Assembly: GCA_900107575.1 (NCBI GenBank) | Contig: FNQX01000029.1 | Coordinates: forward strand, 1-45,182 | Source of the DNA: Lachnospiraceae bacterium NK3A20 | Lineage (GTDB): Bacteria; Bacillota; Clostridia; Lachnospirales; Lachnospiraceae | Reading direction: 5' to 3' | DNA length: 45,182 bases | Shown: piece after piece, positions 33,360 through 43,080 of the stretch | Numbering within the stretch: the first letter of the stretch is position 1 | Layout: every line of letters starts with the position of its first letter | Made by a program: the position numbers and the translations under genes | Notes under the pieces: generated by a model | Databases searched by the model: none | What the model was told of the DNA's origin: nothing | Seen by the model: the letters and a program-made list of their open reading frames with translations, nothing else

Positions 33360-34313
33360 ATGGATTTTCGTACCCTGCACTATTTCAATGTAGTAGCACA
33401 GGAACTGAATTTTACGCGCGCGGCGGAGAAACTTAAGATGAGTCAACCCCCTCTCTCCAATGCCATCAAGGCGATGGAGGATGATCTGGGCGTACAGCTG
33501 TTCATCCGCGGTAAGCGCCATCTGCAGCTGACCGAGGCAGGGAGCCTTCTGCTGCACCGTTCGAACCAGATGCTCGCTCTCGCAGATAGAACAAGATCAG
33601 ACCTCGCTCACATGGAGAGCGGCCTGACCGGTACGATTTCTCTGGGCATGGTTGAGGGGCGTGCGCCTTACATCGCGTCGCGCTGGATCGCGGGCTTCCA
33701 CGAGGAGTACCCCATGGTGCAGTATCAGATGTGGAACGGCTCGTCGGACGACGTCTTGGAGCACCTCGACCGGGGCCTTTCCGACCTTGCCGTGATCGCA
33801 GTGCCCTTTGACAGCGAGCACCTGGAGAGCATTGTGATCGGCAAAGAGCCGTGGATTGCGATCATTCCGAAAGACCATCCGCTTGCGCAGGCAGACGGAG
33901 ACAGCGTGCCGCTCGCCGCCCTCGCGGACTACCCCCTCATCGTGCCGCGGCGTGCCTCCCGCATTGAGGCAATCCGTAAATGGTTCGGTGACATCGGGAA
34001 AGAGCCGGATATTATATGCGAGATGTCGAACTACATTGACGCGGTCGCGCTCTCGGAACAGAACGTGGGCATCAGTATATTCCCGCAGACAACCTGCACA
34101 GCGAATGAGCATGTGGTAACGAAGATCATCACCGATCCCGCAAAGATCGTGGAATATGTCCTGATCTGGCCCAAGGGCACCCGGCTGAACAGCCTGGTGC
34201 AGGAATTCATCAACTATGTCCAGGACTTCATGGAAGAGGACAGGATGCACTCTGAGAAGTCCCGTATGGAAGGACAAGAATTTGTAGTCCCGGAAGATGC
34301 GGACATCCTCTAA
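33360..34313 (+). CDS. LysR-family transcriptional regulator
   Basis: A 317-residue regulator. The N-terminal winged helix starts MDFRTLHYFNVVAQELNFTRAAEKLKMSQPPLSNAIKAMEDDLG, followed by the LysR effector-binding domain (TGTISLGMVEGRAPYIASRW to about 300). The start is set by AAGGAG nine bases upstream. It is 17 bases after the secreted-protein gene and probably cotranscribed. Regulators of this family usually control a divergent or adjacent gene; here the secreted protein is the only close candidate. Confidence 0.9.
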   Translation: MDFRTLHYFNVVAQELNFTRAAEKLKMSQPPLSNAIKAMEDDLGVQLFIRGKRHLQLTEAGSLLLHRSNQMLALADRTRSDLAHMESGLTGTISLGMVEGRAPYIASRWIAGFHEEYPMVQYQMWNGSSDDVLEHLDRGLSDLAVIAVPFDSEHLESIVIGKEPWIAIIPKDHPLAQADGDSVPLAALADYPLIVPRRASRIEAIRKWFGDIGKEPDIICEMSNYIDAVALSEQNVGISIFPQTTCTANEHVVTKIITDPAKIVEYVLIWPKGTRLNSLVQEFINYVQDFMEEDRMHSEKSRMEGQEFVVPEDADIL

Positions 34314-34337
34314 AACCTGCTAAACCGAAAATAGCAG
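34310..34337 (-). terminator. Terminator of the phosphate cluster
   Basis: On the minus strand CTGCTA-N9-TAGCAG is followed by GTTTTAG, just past nptA. The stem is short. It overlaps the end of the facing LysR gene by four bases. Confidence 0.45.
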
Positions 34338-34385
34338 TCCAGTATCACAGATTCAGCACTGCTCGCCCCGTAGAACATTCGAACA

Positions 34386-36110
34386 TCATTCCGATTCTGC
34401 CCTCGCCGTGTCCGCGGCCGTAATGCCGACATCCTCCGGCGAAAGAAGCCTGACATGATCCAGCGATTCTTCCGCAATGCTGACACAATTATCGCCGATA
34501 CGATCCATATTATAAAGGATTCCCGTATAGACCGGCGTCATGGCCTCATCGCAGTTCTTCGATTTCACTCTCTGGAGATGGGCTTTATTGAACTGCTTCG
34601 CCGCCTTTCGAAGCTTGTTCTTCGCCCGTGCGATTTCTCTTGTCTCCTCGAGGCTGCCGCCATGAAGGAGCCGGATCGACTGATCGAACATACTGCCTGC
34701 CACGTCCACACACTGAGAGAGTTCCTCCGCGGCAGCCTCCGAAAAAATCTGTCCTGACTGAGCCGCCTTGCGCACTGCCACCACAACATCACTGCAGCGG
34801 TCCGAAATACGATCCATGTCATTGATGACTGTCAACAGTCCTGCTGCTTCTTCCGACTGACTCTGAGACAGGGAACCGGAAGCGAACAGCTCGGACAGGT
34901 AGTCAACGATCTGTTCCTGCACCGCCTTCGTTCCGGCATAAGCGTAAGAAAAACCTTCTTCATGCTTCACCGCACGGCGCCCCCTGACCTCATCCTTTAC
35001 CTTCCGGAAGAGTTCCGATATATTCTGCCCGCACCGCTCGATCTCTCTCGAAACAAGGTACAGGGCCGGAATCGGCTGAGCGAGCATTTTGCGGTCAAGA
35101 TAAACCGGTTTGGCGACAGCGGACTCCGCCGCGTCCTCTCCTGGGATGAGCGTTCTGACGATTCTCACCATCAGCGGCAGCAGGGGAAGCCAGATCAGCG
35201 TCATCGTAATATTGAAGATCGTGTGCGCGTTCGCGATCTGGCGGGAAATAACAGAAACCTCCGGTCCCCTGGGAGAGATAAAGGCAACGAACCTGGCAAA
35301 CCATGGGATCAGAAAAACAAACAGAACCGAGCCTGTGATGTTGAACGTGCTGTGCGCAATGGCAGTCCGCTTCGCGTTCCGGCTCTGCCCGATGGATGCC
35401 AGCAGCGCCGTGATCGTCGTTCCGATATTGTCACCCAGAAGGATCGGGATCGCGCCGGTAAGTCCGATGACCGATGAGACCCCGTCCGGTCCCGGCTGGG
35501 AAGCAAAGCTCTGCAGGACGGCGATTGTCGCGGAGGACGACTGAACGACAAGCGTCATGCACAAACCGAGGAAAATGCCCAGGATCGGAATATCCTTGAC
35601 TTTGCTCATGAGGTCGATAAAGACTGTACTGCCTGCGAGCGGTTTCATGACAGAGGACATAATCTCAATGCCCTCGAACAAAAGTCCGAAGGAAAATAGC
35701 ACCATGCCAGCATTTTTGACATTTTCTTTTCTGGCAAGGAATTGGATCAGAAAGCCTGTGAAGATAATCGGATAGATATAGTCGCTGATGTCGAACGCGA
35801 TCAGCTGCGCCGTCATCGTCGTACCGATATTGGCACCGAAAATAACAGAAATAGCCTGCGGCAGGCCCATCAGTCCCGCGGAAACAAAACCGATGACCAT
35901 GACGGTCGTTGCCGAAGATGACTGCAGAATCGCGGTGACCAGTGCTCCCGCAAGGGCTCCCATGACGGGATTCTTCGTGAGAAATCCGAGAATCGCCTTC
36001 ATCCTCTCCCCGGCAGCCTTCTGCAGTGCCTCGCTCATGGAATTCATGCCGAACAGAAACAATGCCAGTCCGCCGAAAAGTCCGGACAGGGTTGTCACCA
36101 CTTCACTCAT
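34386..36110 (-). CDS. Na/Pi cotransporter with C-terminal PhoU-like domain
   Basis: A 574-residue sodium-phosphate symporter of the NptA/YjbB type. Two inverted halves each carry the family motif: ILQSSSATTVMVIGF and LVVQSSSATIAVL, plus GANIGTT and GDNIGTT. After about residue 360 a cytoplasmic PhoU-like helical domain follows, ending near SPEDVG. The start MSEVVTTLSG is set by AGGAG seven bases upstream. Pho-box-like repeats lie 160-200 bases upstream, so it should belong to the Pho regulon along with pst and phoPR. Confidence 0.92.
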   Translation of the reverse strand: MSEVVTTLSGLFGGLALFLFGMNSMSEALQKAAGERMKAILGFLTKNPVMGALAGALVTAILQSSSATTVMVIGFVSAGLMGLPQAISVIFGANIGTTMTAQLIAFDISDYIYPIIFTGFLIQFLARKENVKNAGMVLFSFGLLFEGIEIMSSVMKPLAGSTVFIDLMSKVKDIPILGIFLGLCMTLVVQSSSATIAVLQSFASQPGPDGVSSVIGLTGAIPILLGDNIGTTITALLASIGQSRNAKRTAIAHSTFNITGSVLFVFLIPWFARFVAFISPRGPEVSVISRQIANAHTIFNITMTLIWLPLLPLMVRIVRTLIPGEDAAESAVAKPVYLDRKMLAQPIPALYLVSREIERCGQNISELFRKVKDEVRGRRAVKHEEGFSYAYAGTKAVQEQIVDYLSELFASGSLSQSQSEEAAGLLTVINDMDRISDRCSDVVVAVRKAAQSGQIFSEAAAEELSQCVDVAGSMFDQSIRLLHGGSLEETREIARAKNKLRKAAKQFNKAHLQRVKSKNCDEAMTPVYTGILYNMDRIGDNCVSIAEESLDHVRLLSPEDVGITAADTARAESE

Positions 36111-36271
36111 ACTCATACTCCTGACAGCCACAAAAGCGGCTGACTCCGGCCTTTCCGGAGATTTGAAACAATCGCAGTCTGTTCCCGATGACCTGATACA
36201 GACTAAACCGCCTGTACAGCTTCCATCTGCGGGTGCCACCGCGCAGGATCCGTTTTAGTATGAAAAAATGA

Positions 36272-36311
36272 TGTTAAATCCGTGACATGTTTTATGTTAA
36301 TTCTATGTAAA
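36272..36311 (-). promoter_or_regulatory. Pho-box-like repeats upstream of nptA
   Basis: On the minus strand TTTACA (36311-36306) and TTAACA (36300-36295) start 11 bases apart, and a third TTAACA lies at 36277-36272. PhoP boxes of Firmicutes are TT(A/T/C)ACA repeats with this period. The 267-base gap holds no gene. Confidence 0.6.
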
Positions 36312-36377
36312 ATAAGCAGTCCGTTTGAAAACTACCGCCAGCTAAAAATCAGCTGAAGATCACCTTCTGCTGCAATA

Positions 36378-37706
36378 TCAGGACTCTTCCTTCTCAGGGA
36401 AGTTCAGCTCCATGGTCGTCCCTTTTCCGAGTTCTGATGTAACACGTATCGTTGCGCCGTTGATCTGCGCCCCGTGTTTCACGATGGAAAGTCCCAGTCC
36501 TGTGCCGCCGGTTTCCTTCGAATGCGATTTATCGACACGGTAAAACCGTTCAAAAATACGTTCTGTCTGATCTTCCGGAATGCCGATGCCCGTATCCGTT
36601 ACGCGCACCTTCCTGCCTGTCAGGTCACTGCCGACCCAGACATTCACTTTTCCGCCTTTTTTATTGTATTTCACGGCATTTTCCATGATGTTGTAAATCA
36701 TTTCATACAGAAGATGCTTCACGCCGCGCACGACACACTTCTCGCCTGTATAGGCCAGCTGCACCTCCATGGCTGCGGCGCGCGGCGAAAGACTCTGGCA
36801 GATGTCTTTCGTCATCGTCAGAAGATCGACATCCTCCTTCTGTTCTTCCATTTCTTCCTCATCCAGCCGGGAAAGCTTAATGATATCATTGATCAGCATG
36901 ACGAGGCGGTTTGCTTCCTTGTATATCCTGTCAGAAAATTCCGGAATATCTTCCGCCTTCACAATGCCGTCCCGCATAATCTCTGCATAACCGGAAATAG
37001 ACGTCAGCGGCGTCTTCAGCTCGTGGGAAACATTCGCGGAAAATTCCCTGCGCATATTGGCAGCAGCTTCCTTCGTCCTGTTGGATTCATCAATGCGCAG
37101 AAGAAGCGGCGAGAGTTCCTCGTAGACGTCATTTTCCAGCGGTTTATCCAGATTCAGACGATTGATCGGATCGACCAGGAGCCTGGACTCTCTCCTTGAG
37201 AACCAATATGCGAACAGGATCATACATATGCCGATCCCCAGCATGATCGGCAGCAGCTCCAGTGCGGTCGAAAATGCCGTCCTGACCGGTTTCGAGACAC
37301 GGATGATATTTCCGTCCGCAAGTTTTGCTGCCGCATAGAACATATCCTGTCGCAGCGTGTCGGAACGCCTGATGTCAGCTCCCTTCCCTGTCGTCAGTGC
37401 CTCTCTCACTTCCGGGCGATTACTGTGGTTGGTCAGTGTATACTCATCCTGGACCGTATCATACAGAACTGTCCCTTCCGGATCAATCAGTGTGACCCTC
37501 GTCCCAGGTTCGACCTCATCCAGTTCCTTAAGATAGTCCTTCCCTGAAATATTCTGCGCTGCGGCAATATATTCCGCTTCATAGCGGACGTCATTTTCCG
37601 CGAGTTCACGGATCCTTCCGTAAACAAAAAAAATGGTAATCGCATACGCCACCGCCAGTGTCGTCGCAATCACCAATACCATGCTGCGCTGTATTTTTTT
37701 CCGCAT
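36378..37706 (-). CDS. phoR: Phosphate sensor histidine kinase
   Basis: A 442-residue membrane kinase: a helix at about 10-30, a periplasmic-type sensor domain (31-148), a second helix (150-169), a linker, then the HisKA domain with H228 in FSANVSHELKTPLTSISGYAE and the ATPase domain with NIMENAVKYNKKGG, DTGIGIP and GTGLGLSIVKH. It phosphorylates the response regulator encoded 69 bases upstream when phosphate is low. GGGAG precedes the ATG. Location next to pst and phoU genes identifies it as PhoR. Confidence 0.9.
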   Translation of the reverse strand: MRKKIQRSMVLVIATTLAVAYAITIFFVYGRIRELAENDVRYEAEYIAAAQNISGKDYLKELDEVEPGTRVTLIDPEGTVLYDTVQDEYTLTNHSNRPEVREALTTGKGADIRRSDTLRQDMFYAAAKLADGNIIRVSKPVRTAFSTALELLPIMLGIGICMILFAYWFSRRESRLLVDPINRLNLDKPLENDVYEELSPLLLRIDESNRTKEAAANMRREFSANVSHELKTPLTSISGYAEIMRDGIVKAEDIPEFSDRIYKEANRLVMLINDIIKLSRLDEEEMEEQKEDVDLLTMTKDICQSLSPRAAAMEVQLAYTGEKCVVRGVKHLLYEMIYNIMENAVKYNKKGGKVNVWVGSDLTGRKVRVTDTGIGIPEDQTERIFERFYRVDKSHSKETGGTGLGLSIVKHGAQINGATIRVTSELGKGTTMELNFPEKEES

Positions 37707-37775
37707 TCGCTTTCTCCCGATGATAGAACCCGAAAAACATCACCGACTTCACAGATTCCGGAGCAGACTGCCGTC

Positions 37776-38450
37776 CTATCTGATCCTGTAGCCTACGCCA
37801 CGTACCGTTTCGATCATGTCCCCGGCGCGTCCCAGCTTCTGACGGAGTGTTCTGATATGTACATCGACTGTTCTGGTCTCTCCATCAAAATCATAGCCCC
37901 AGATATCCTCGAGCAGCTGGTCTCTCGTGAGGACCACCTCGGAATTCATCATCAGCTTCTTTAACAGTTCATATTCCTTGAGGGTTAATACCGTAGGGCT
38001 GCCGCCGATCCGCACCTCATGTTTCTTCGTGTCCATGGTGATCATGCCAAGGGAGAGAAGGCTGTCCGCGGCATCGCCAGCCGCATTCACCGTACGGCGC
38101 AGCACAGCCTTGATTCTGGATACGAGTTCCATCATGCCGAACGGTTTCGTCACATAATCATCGGCGCCGAGATCCAGTGCCATGACCTTGTCATATTCTG
38201 CGCCTTTTGCTGTCAGCATAATGACCGGAATGGCTGCGGTCTTCTGATCCGCCCGCAGTTTTTTCAGAATGGAAATTCCGTCCTCGCCCGGCAGCATGAT
38301 ATCAAGGAGGATCAGCTCCGGCTTTGTCCTCTCCATTGAGTGCCAGAAGGCCTTGCCGTCCTCGATTCCTTCCGCCTCGAGTCCCGTACTGTTTAATGTA
38401 TAAACCACAAGGTCACGGATATTCTCATCATCTTCGACGCAGTAGATCAT
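37776..38450 (-). CDS. phoP: Phosphate response regulator (OmpR family)
   Basis: A 224-residue regulator. The receiver domain has acidic E6-D7-D8 (CVEDDEN), phospho-acceptor D50 in LILLDIMLPGEDG, and the conserved Lys in DDYVTKPFG. The winged-helix DNA-binding domain ends TVDVHIRTLRQKLG...VRGVGYRIR. The start is set by AGGAAAGG; 23 in-frame codons upstream overlap the promoter. It is cotranscribed with phoR. Three 11-bp-spaced repeats before it suggest self-control. Confidence 0.92.
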   Translation of the reverse strand: MIYCVEDDENIRDLVVYTLNSTGLEAEGIEDGKAFWHSMERTKPELILLDIMLPGEDGISILKKLRADQKTAAIPVIMLTAKGAEYDKVMALDLGADDYVTKPFGMMELVSRIKAVLRRTVNAAGDAADSLLSLGMITMDTKKHEVRIGGSPTVLTLKEYELLKKLMMNSEVVLTRDQLLEDIWGYDFDGETRTVDVHIRTLRQKLGRAGDMIETVRGVGYRIR

Positions 38451-38481
38451 CAGCCTTTCCTTCCTGTGTTGAATTGTAAAT

Positions 38482-38524
38482 ATTATACGATATTTTTGAT
38501 AAGCGCACATCAAATTCACGTTAA
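38482..38524 (-). promoter_or_regulatory. phoP promoter with Pho-box-like repeats
   Basis: On the minus strand TTAACG (38524-38519), TTGATG (38513-38508) and TTATCA (38502-38497) start exactly 11 bases apart; nine bases on is TATAAT (38487-38482). There is no normal -35, as expected for an activator-dependent promoter. Confidence 0.55.
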
Positions 38525-38542
38525 ATACGTGCCGTTCTCGAT

Positions 38543-39211
38543 TCAGTTCAGCTTCTTTGTGTCGATTTCACTTTCGTGTATGCCGGTTATGGAAAAAACG
38601 ACCCATTCCGCAATGTTCGTTGCATGGTCGGCAATACGCTCCAGATATTTGGCCACCATAATAAGATCCACCGCCTGCTCCGCGTCACTGGCGCCGTGTG
38701 CTGAAATAAAATTGATCAGCTCGCCTCTGACAGAATCAAACATCAGATCCACAACATCATCGTTGGCTTCGACCCTTCCTGCCAGCTCCAGGTTTTTATC
38801 AATATATGCGTGGACGGCATCCGTTACCATCCTTGCCGCCTCTTCACTCATTTCCGTAATCTTCGGAAAATCGGTTGCCTCACTCATATTGGCGGAAATA
38901 ATGATCTCCGCGATATCAGACGCCTGATCACCGATTCTCTCCATGTCGGTGATCATTTTCAGCGCTGCGCTGATCTGCCGAAGATCCCTGGCGACCGGTT
39001 GCTGCTGCAGCAGCAGTGTCAGACACAGCTGCTCAATGTCACGCTCGCTCTGATCAATCTCAGAATCAGCCGTGATCACCTCATGCGCCTTTTCCATATC
39101 GCCATCGGCAAGAGCATTGGTCGCGCTTTTAATCGCGACTTCGCACAGGCCTCCCATATGATTCAGCATATTATTCAGCTCTTCCAGCTGCATATCAAAT
39201 TTATTTCTCAT
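38543..39211 (-). CDS. phoU: Phosphate transport regulator PhoU
   Basis: A 222-residue protein of two three-helix PhoU repeats, each with the metal-binding motif: MERIGDQASDIAE in the first and LERIADHATNIAE in the second. It links the Pst transporter to PhoR and shuts the system down when phosphate is plentiful. It lies between pstB and phoP; the 108-base gap after pstB has two short hairpins (GCCGC/GCGGC and GGCGAAT/ATTCGCC). Confidence 0.95.
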   Translation of the reverse strand: MRNKFDMQLEELNNMLNHMGGLCEVAIKSATNALADGDMEKAHEVITADSEIDQSERDIEQLCLTLLLQQQPVARDLRQISAALKMITDMERIGDQASDIAEIIISANMSEATDFPKITEMSEEAARMVTDAVHAYIDKNLELAGRVEANDDVVDLMFDSVRGELINFISAHGASDAEQAVDLIMVAKYLERIADHATNIAEWVVFSITGIHESEIDTKKLN

Positions 39212-39319
39212 TCTGGTCCCCCGTGCCGCGTATTTAGCGGCATCCGCGAGGCGAATATCAAATTCGCCGATATGATCACCGACCCGGAGCTTTGCGCCGA
39301 TGTCGGTTATGCCAATCCA

Positions 39320-40075
39320 TCATCCGAAACGGCCGGTGATATAATCCTCCGTCCTCTTGTCCTGCGGAATGGAGAACAGCTTTTTCGTGTCGTTGTACTC
39401 GACCAGTTCTCCCAGCAGGAAGAACGCGGTATTATCAGAGATGCGGACCGCCTGCTGCATGTTGTGCGTCACCATGACAATCGTGTAGTCCTTCTTCAGC
39501 TCCTGGCAGAGATCTTCGATTTTGCTGGTGGAAATCGGATCCAGCGCGGATGTGGATTCATCCATGAGGAGCACTTCCGGTTCGACCGCAATCGCTCTGG
39601 CGATGCAGAGTCTCTGCTGCTGTCCGCCGGACATGCCGAGGGCGTTCTTCTTCAGTCTGTCCTTGCACTCATCCCAGATGGCGGCCTGGCGCAGTGACCT
39701 CTCGACGATCTCATCGAGCTTGTCCTTGCTGCGGATACCGTGAATTCTGGGGCCATAGGCAACATTGTCATAGATCGACATCGGAAACGGGTTCGCCTTC
39801 TGGAAAACCATCCCGACACGTTTACGGAGAATATTGACATCCATGTCGTGATAAACGTCCTCTCCGTCCAGATGAACGCCCCCTTCAATCCTGCAGTCCC
39901 TGATCAGATCATTCATCCGGTTGATCGTTTTCATAAATGTAGACTTGCCGCAGCCGGAAGGTCCGATGAGCGCTGTGATCCTGTGTTCTTCAATACTGAT
40001 GTTGATATTCTTAAGGGCCTGGTGATCTCCATACCAGAGATTCAGATCCCGCACTTCGATGATGTTTTTTTCCAT
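39320..40075 (-). CDS. pstB: Phosphate ABC importer ATPase
   Basis: A 251-residue ATPase. Walker [10 protein letters not shown] (38-46), Q-loop [13 protein letters not shown] typical of PstB, signature MSGGQQQR, Walker [15 protein letters not shown]-loop VTHNMQQA. The start [12 protein letters not shown] was chosen by homology and a GAGGG site; upstream in-frame codons run into pstA. 17 bases after pstA. Confidence 0.95.
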   Translation of the reverse strand: MEKNIIEVRDLNLWYGDHQALKNINISIEEHRITALIGPSGCGKSTFMKTINRMNDLIRDCRIEGGVHLDGEDVYHDMDVNILRKRVGMVFQKANPFPMSIYDNVAYGPRIHGIRSKDKLDEIVERSLRQAAIWDECKDRLKKNALGMSGGQQQRLCIARAIAVEPEVLLMDESTSALDPISTSKIEDLCQELKKDYTIVMVTHNMQQAVRISDNTAFFLLGELVEYNDTKKLFSIPQDKRTEDYITGRFG

Positions 40076-40092
40076 AGCTGCGTTCCCTCTTC

Positions 40093-40965
40093 TCACGCTC
40101 TGCCCCGCATCCCTCCGGCAACCGCCTTGGCGGACATATTGATGATCAATGTCAGGATCAGAAGAATTGCGGCGATCGCAAAGGCAATGTCGAATTCTCC
40201 CCTTTCCTTGGCGTACATATACAGCGCAACCGTCAGGGTCGAGCCTGCATTTCCCGGCAGGAACGCCTGCCCGGTATTCAGGATATTGTTGGCCATGCCC
40301 GCGGTAAACAGAAGAGCGGCCGATTCTCCGACGATACGCCCGATGGACAGGATACAGCCTGTCATAATACCGTCGATCGAGGAAGGCAGAACAACGGTCC
40401 TGATCATGTGCCATTTCCCGGCGCCGAGGGCAAGACTTCCCTCCCGATAGCTGTCCGGAACCGTCTTGAGACTTTCCTGTGTCGTGCGGATGATGGTCGG
40501 CAGTGTCATGATCACCAGTGTCAGCGCTCCTGCGAGAATACTGGTCTTCAGATTGAAAAACTGGACAAAGATCAGCATTCCGGCGAGACCGTAAATAATG
40601 GAGGGAATGCCCGCGAGGGTCTCCGTTGCGAATTCGATGACATTGACAATCTTCTCTTTCGTGGCGTACTCATTGAGGTAGATCGCGGTGCCCACACCGA
40701 GCGGCAGAACGAAGATCAGCGTGATCAGAATAATATAAATTGTGTTCAGGATGTTCGGCAGGATGCCGTCCGTATCGTGCAGAAGGCTTGGCTTCTGCGA
40801 CAGAAGGCTCCATGTCACATGCGGCAGACCGCGGATCAGAATGTATCCGATCATACCTGTAAGAAGCGCCAGGATCAGGAGAAAGGAGAGCCTCATCAGC
40901 ACGTTCAGAATGCCGATTTTGATTTTTCTGGACGCTGCGATCTTTTCATGCGGTATTGTCTTCAT
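40093..40965 (-). CDS. pstA: Phosphate ABC importer permease A
   Basis: A 290-residue permease with six helices and the coupling-loop region [23 protein letters not shown] that contacts PstB. It overlaps pstC by four bases (ATGA), so the two subunits are made together. Confidence 0.95.
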   Translation of the reverse strand: MKTIPHEKIAASRKIKIGILNVLMRLSFLLILALLTGMIGYILIRGLPHVTWSLLSQKPSLLHDTDGILPNILNTIYIILITLIFVLPLGVGTAIYLNEYATKEKIVNVIEFATETLAGIPSIIYGLAGMLIFVQFFNLKTSILAGALTLVIMTLPTIIRTTQESLKTVPDSYREGSLALGAGKWHMIRTVVLPSSIDGIMTGCILSIGRIVGESAALLFTAGMANNILNTGQAFLPGNAGSTLTVALYMYAKERGEFDIAFAIAAILLILTLIINMSAKAVAGGMRGRA

Positions 40966-41924
40966 GAGGCTTTCTCTTTTTTCTTGAATACGAAATTAAG
41001 GAGCAGTGTGATGATCATGATGAATACGAACAGGATCAGCGCAATGGAGAACAGTGCCTGTTTCTGCAGTCCTGACGAATAACTCATCTCACTTGCTACG
41101 GCTGTGGTAAGGAAACGGACAGACCGGAACAGCCCGGGCATATTGGCGACATTGCCCGATACCATCATGACCGCCATCGCTTCCCCGATGGCTCTGCCGA
41201 CTCCCAGAACGACAGCGGATGCGATGCCGCTTTTGGCCGCGGGAACGGACACCTTGAAGACAGTCTCCGTCCAGGTCGCGCCAAGCGACAGACTGGCTTC
41301 CTCATATTCCTCCGGCACAGCGAGAAGCGCCGTCTCCGACTGGCTGATGACTGTCGGCAGCACCATCACCGACAGCACCAGGATCGCAGAAAAAAGGTTG
41401 GCGCCGTCCGGCAGCGAAAACGCCTTCCGGACAAACGGGACGATGACGATCATGCCGACAAGGCCGTACACAACAGAAGGGATGCCCGCGAGCAGCTCCA
41501 CACTGCTGCGGATCACAACGGCAACGTTTCTGCCTGCAAACTTGGCAAGATAAACAGCGCACAGAAGTCCCACCGGAACAGCGATCAAGATCGCGCCCGC
41601 CGTACCGTAAATACTCGTCAGAATAAACGGCAGGATTCCATAGGATGGGGTGGCCGCCGTCGATGCCCACTTCGTCCCGAACATGAATTCCGAAAAACCG
41701 ATCTGTCCAATCGCCGGCAGCCCCGAAATAATGAGGAAACCTGAAATCGCAATCACAAAGGCAATGGAAATGAGTCCGCAGATCAGGAACACCCCTGTCA
41801 TGGCCTTTTCCCGTGCCTTGTTGGATTTTCTGCCCTCGAAAGTATGAAATTTTGCTGATAAATGAACAGCAGCAGAGGAGTCTCTGCTGTTGACTCCTCT
41901 GTCCTTTGCCTGGAGAATATCCAT
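40962..41924 (-). CDS. pstC: Phosphate ABC importer permease C
   Basis: A 320-residue permease with an N-terminal cytoplasmic tail of about 40 residues and six helices. FSEFMFGTKW and TALLAVPEEYEEASLSLGATW (coupling loop) are typical of PstC. It starts 11 bases after pstS with AAGGA upstream. Confidence 0.95.
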   Translation of the reverse strand: MDILQAKDRGVNSRDSSAAVHLSAKFHTFEGRKSNKAREKAMTGVFLICGLISIAFVIAISGFLIISGLPAIGQIGFSEFMFGTKWASTAATPSYGILPFILTSIYGTAGAILIAVPVGLLCAVYLAKFAGRNVAVVIRSSVELLAGIPSVVYGLVGMIVIVPFVRKAFSLPDGANLFSAILVLSVMVLPTVISQSETALLAVPEEYEEASLSLGATWTETVFKVSVPAAKSGIASAVVLGVGRAIGEAMAVMMVSGNVANMPGLFRSVRFLTTAVASEMSYSSGLQKQALFSIALILFVFIMIITLLLNFVFKKKEKAS

Positions 41925-41935
41925 ACTGATGATCC

Positions 41936-42883
41936 TTACTTTGCTGTGGGAACAGCGCCGCCCTGAGAGATCAGCTCAGCCGCGTCCGTGCCCGTCGCGA
42001 AATCGAAGAATGCCTGCGCCGCGGGAGATAATTCCTTGCTGTCATTGGTGATGATGTTGAAATTTCTCTGTATTTTGTAGCTTCCGTCGAGAACGGTAGC
42101 CTCCGTAGGTGCAACGCCGTCCACGGTAACTGCCTTGATCGTGTCATTCAGCGCCGCAAGTGAAGCGTATCCGACCGCGTTGGGGTTCCCTGCAACGGTC
42201 TGAATTACGTCGCCTGTGGATGTCAACTCCTGGGAAAGCTTGCAGGAGTCCTTGGTATCTGTGATCGTCTCGAAGCCATCACGGGTACCGGAGCCCGCTT
42301 CCCGTCCGATGCAGACGATCTCGCCGTCAGAACCACCGACTTCAGACCAGTTGGTAACTTCTCCCTTGTAGATCCGGGCGATCTGATCAACGGAAAGATC
42401 TTCTACGCTGTTCTCAGGATTGACGATGATGGCAATTCCGTCCAGCGCGATCGTGGTCTGAGTCAGGCCGTCCTTCTCGTCATCCTTGAGATCACGGCTG
42501 GCAAGTCCGATATCCGCGCTGCCTTCCTTGGCCGCGGTAACGCCGGAGCCGGAGCCCGTCGGATTGTAGGTCACTTCTACGTCCGGATACTGTTCCATGA
42601 AGGATTCAGACAAGAGCCCGATCACCTTCTCCATGGACGTGGAGCCGTCTGTGCTGACTGTTCCGCTCAGATTCTCAACCGTTGCCGCGGTATCCGCAGG
42701 CTGTGCTACCTCTGCAGTTGTCTGCGGTGCCTCTGCAGCTTCCGTTGTCGTCTGCTCTGCCTGGACAGCTGTCTGTGCGGCCTGGGTCGCCGCCGCGCCT
42801 GTCTCGTCGGCTCCTCCGCAGCCTGCAAGGAGCGCTGCCGCGACAATTGATGCCTGCAATACATTCACGATTCTTTTTTTCAT
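41936..42883 (-). CDS. pstS: Phosphate-binding lipoprotein
   Basis: A 315-residue lipoprotein with lipobox LLAGC (about residues 18-22), a Thr/Ala/Glu-rich spacer, and a periplasmic-binding domain. The phosphate-contact motifs are visible: VSTDGSTSMEKV, NPTGSGSGVTAAKEG, IGLASRDLKDDE and GREAGSGTRDGFE. GGAGGAGA precedes the ATG; 26 in-frame codons upstream are not used. It is the first gene of the pstSCAB-phoU-phoPR set. Confidence 0.95.
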   Translation of the reverse strand: MKKRIVNVLQASIVAAALLAGCGGADETGAAATQAAQTAVQAEQTTTEAAEAPQTTAEVAQPADTAATVENLSGTVSTDGSTSMEKVIGLLSESFMEQYPDVEVTYNPTGSGSGVTAAKEGSADIGLASRDLKDDEKDGLTQTTIALDGIAIIVNPENSVEDLSVDQIARIYKGEVTNWSEVGGSDGEIVCIGREAGSGTRDGFETITDTKDSCKLSQELTSTGDVIQTVAGNPNAVGYASLAALNDTIKAVTVDGVAPTEATVLDGSYKIQRNFNIITNDSKELSPAAQAFFDFATGTDAAELISQGGAVPTAK

Positions 42884-43003
42884 AATAAAAATCTCCTCCG
42901 GCCCTTGGGCCATACCAGTCGTACCGCACCACAGCACTGTTCTTAGTGCTGAGTGCCGCATTCCTTACTGCTTACACGTGGTATTGTGGAGGAGAAATGT
43001 TAA

Positions 43004-43058
43004 ATTACAAATCCCTATGAAGTTAAAAGATATGCAACATCTGTTAAGCGAACGTAAA
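43004..43058 (-). promoter_or_regulatory. pstS promoter with Pho-box repeats
   Basis: On the minus strand TTTACG (43058-43053) and TTAACA (43047-43042) are 11 bases apart; a weaker TTAACT is at 43026-43021, ending 11 bases before a -10-like TGTAAT (43009-43004). This is the arrangement of PhoP-activated promoters. Confidence 0.65.
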
Positions 43059-43080
43059 AAGGCGCACAGGCGAGATCACA

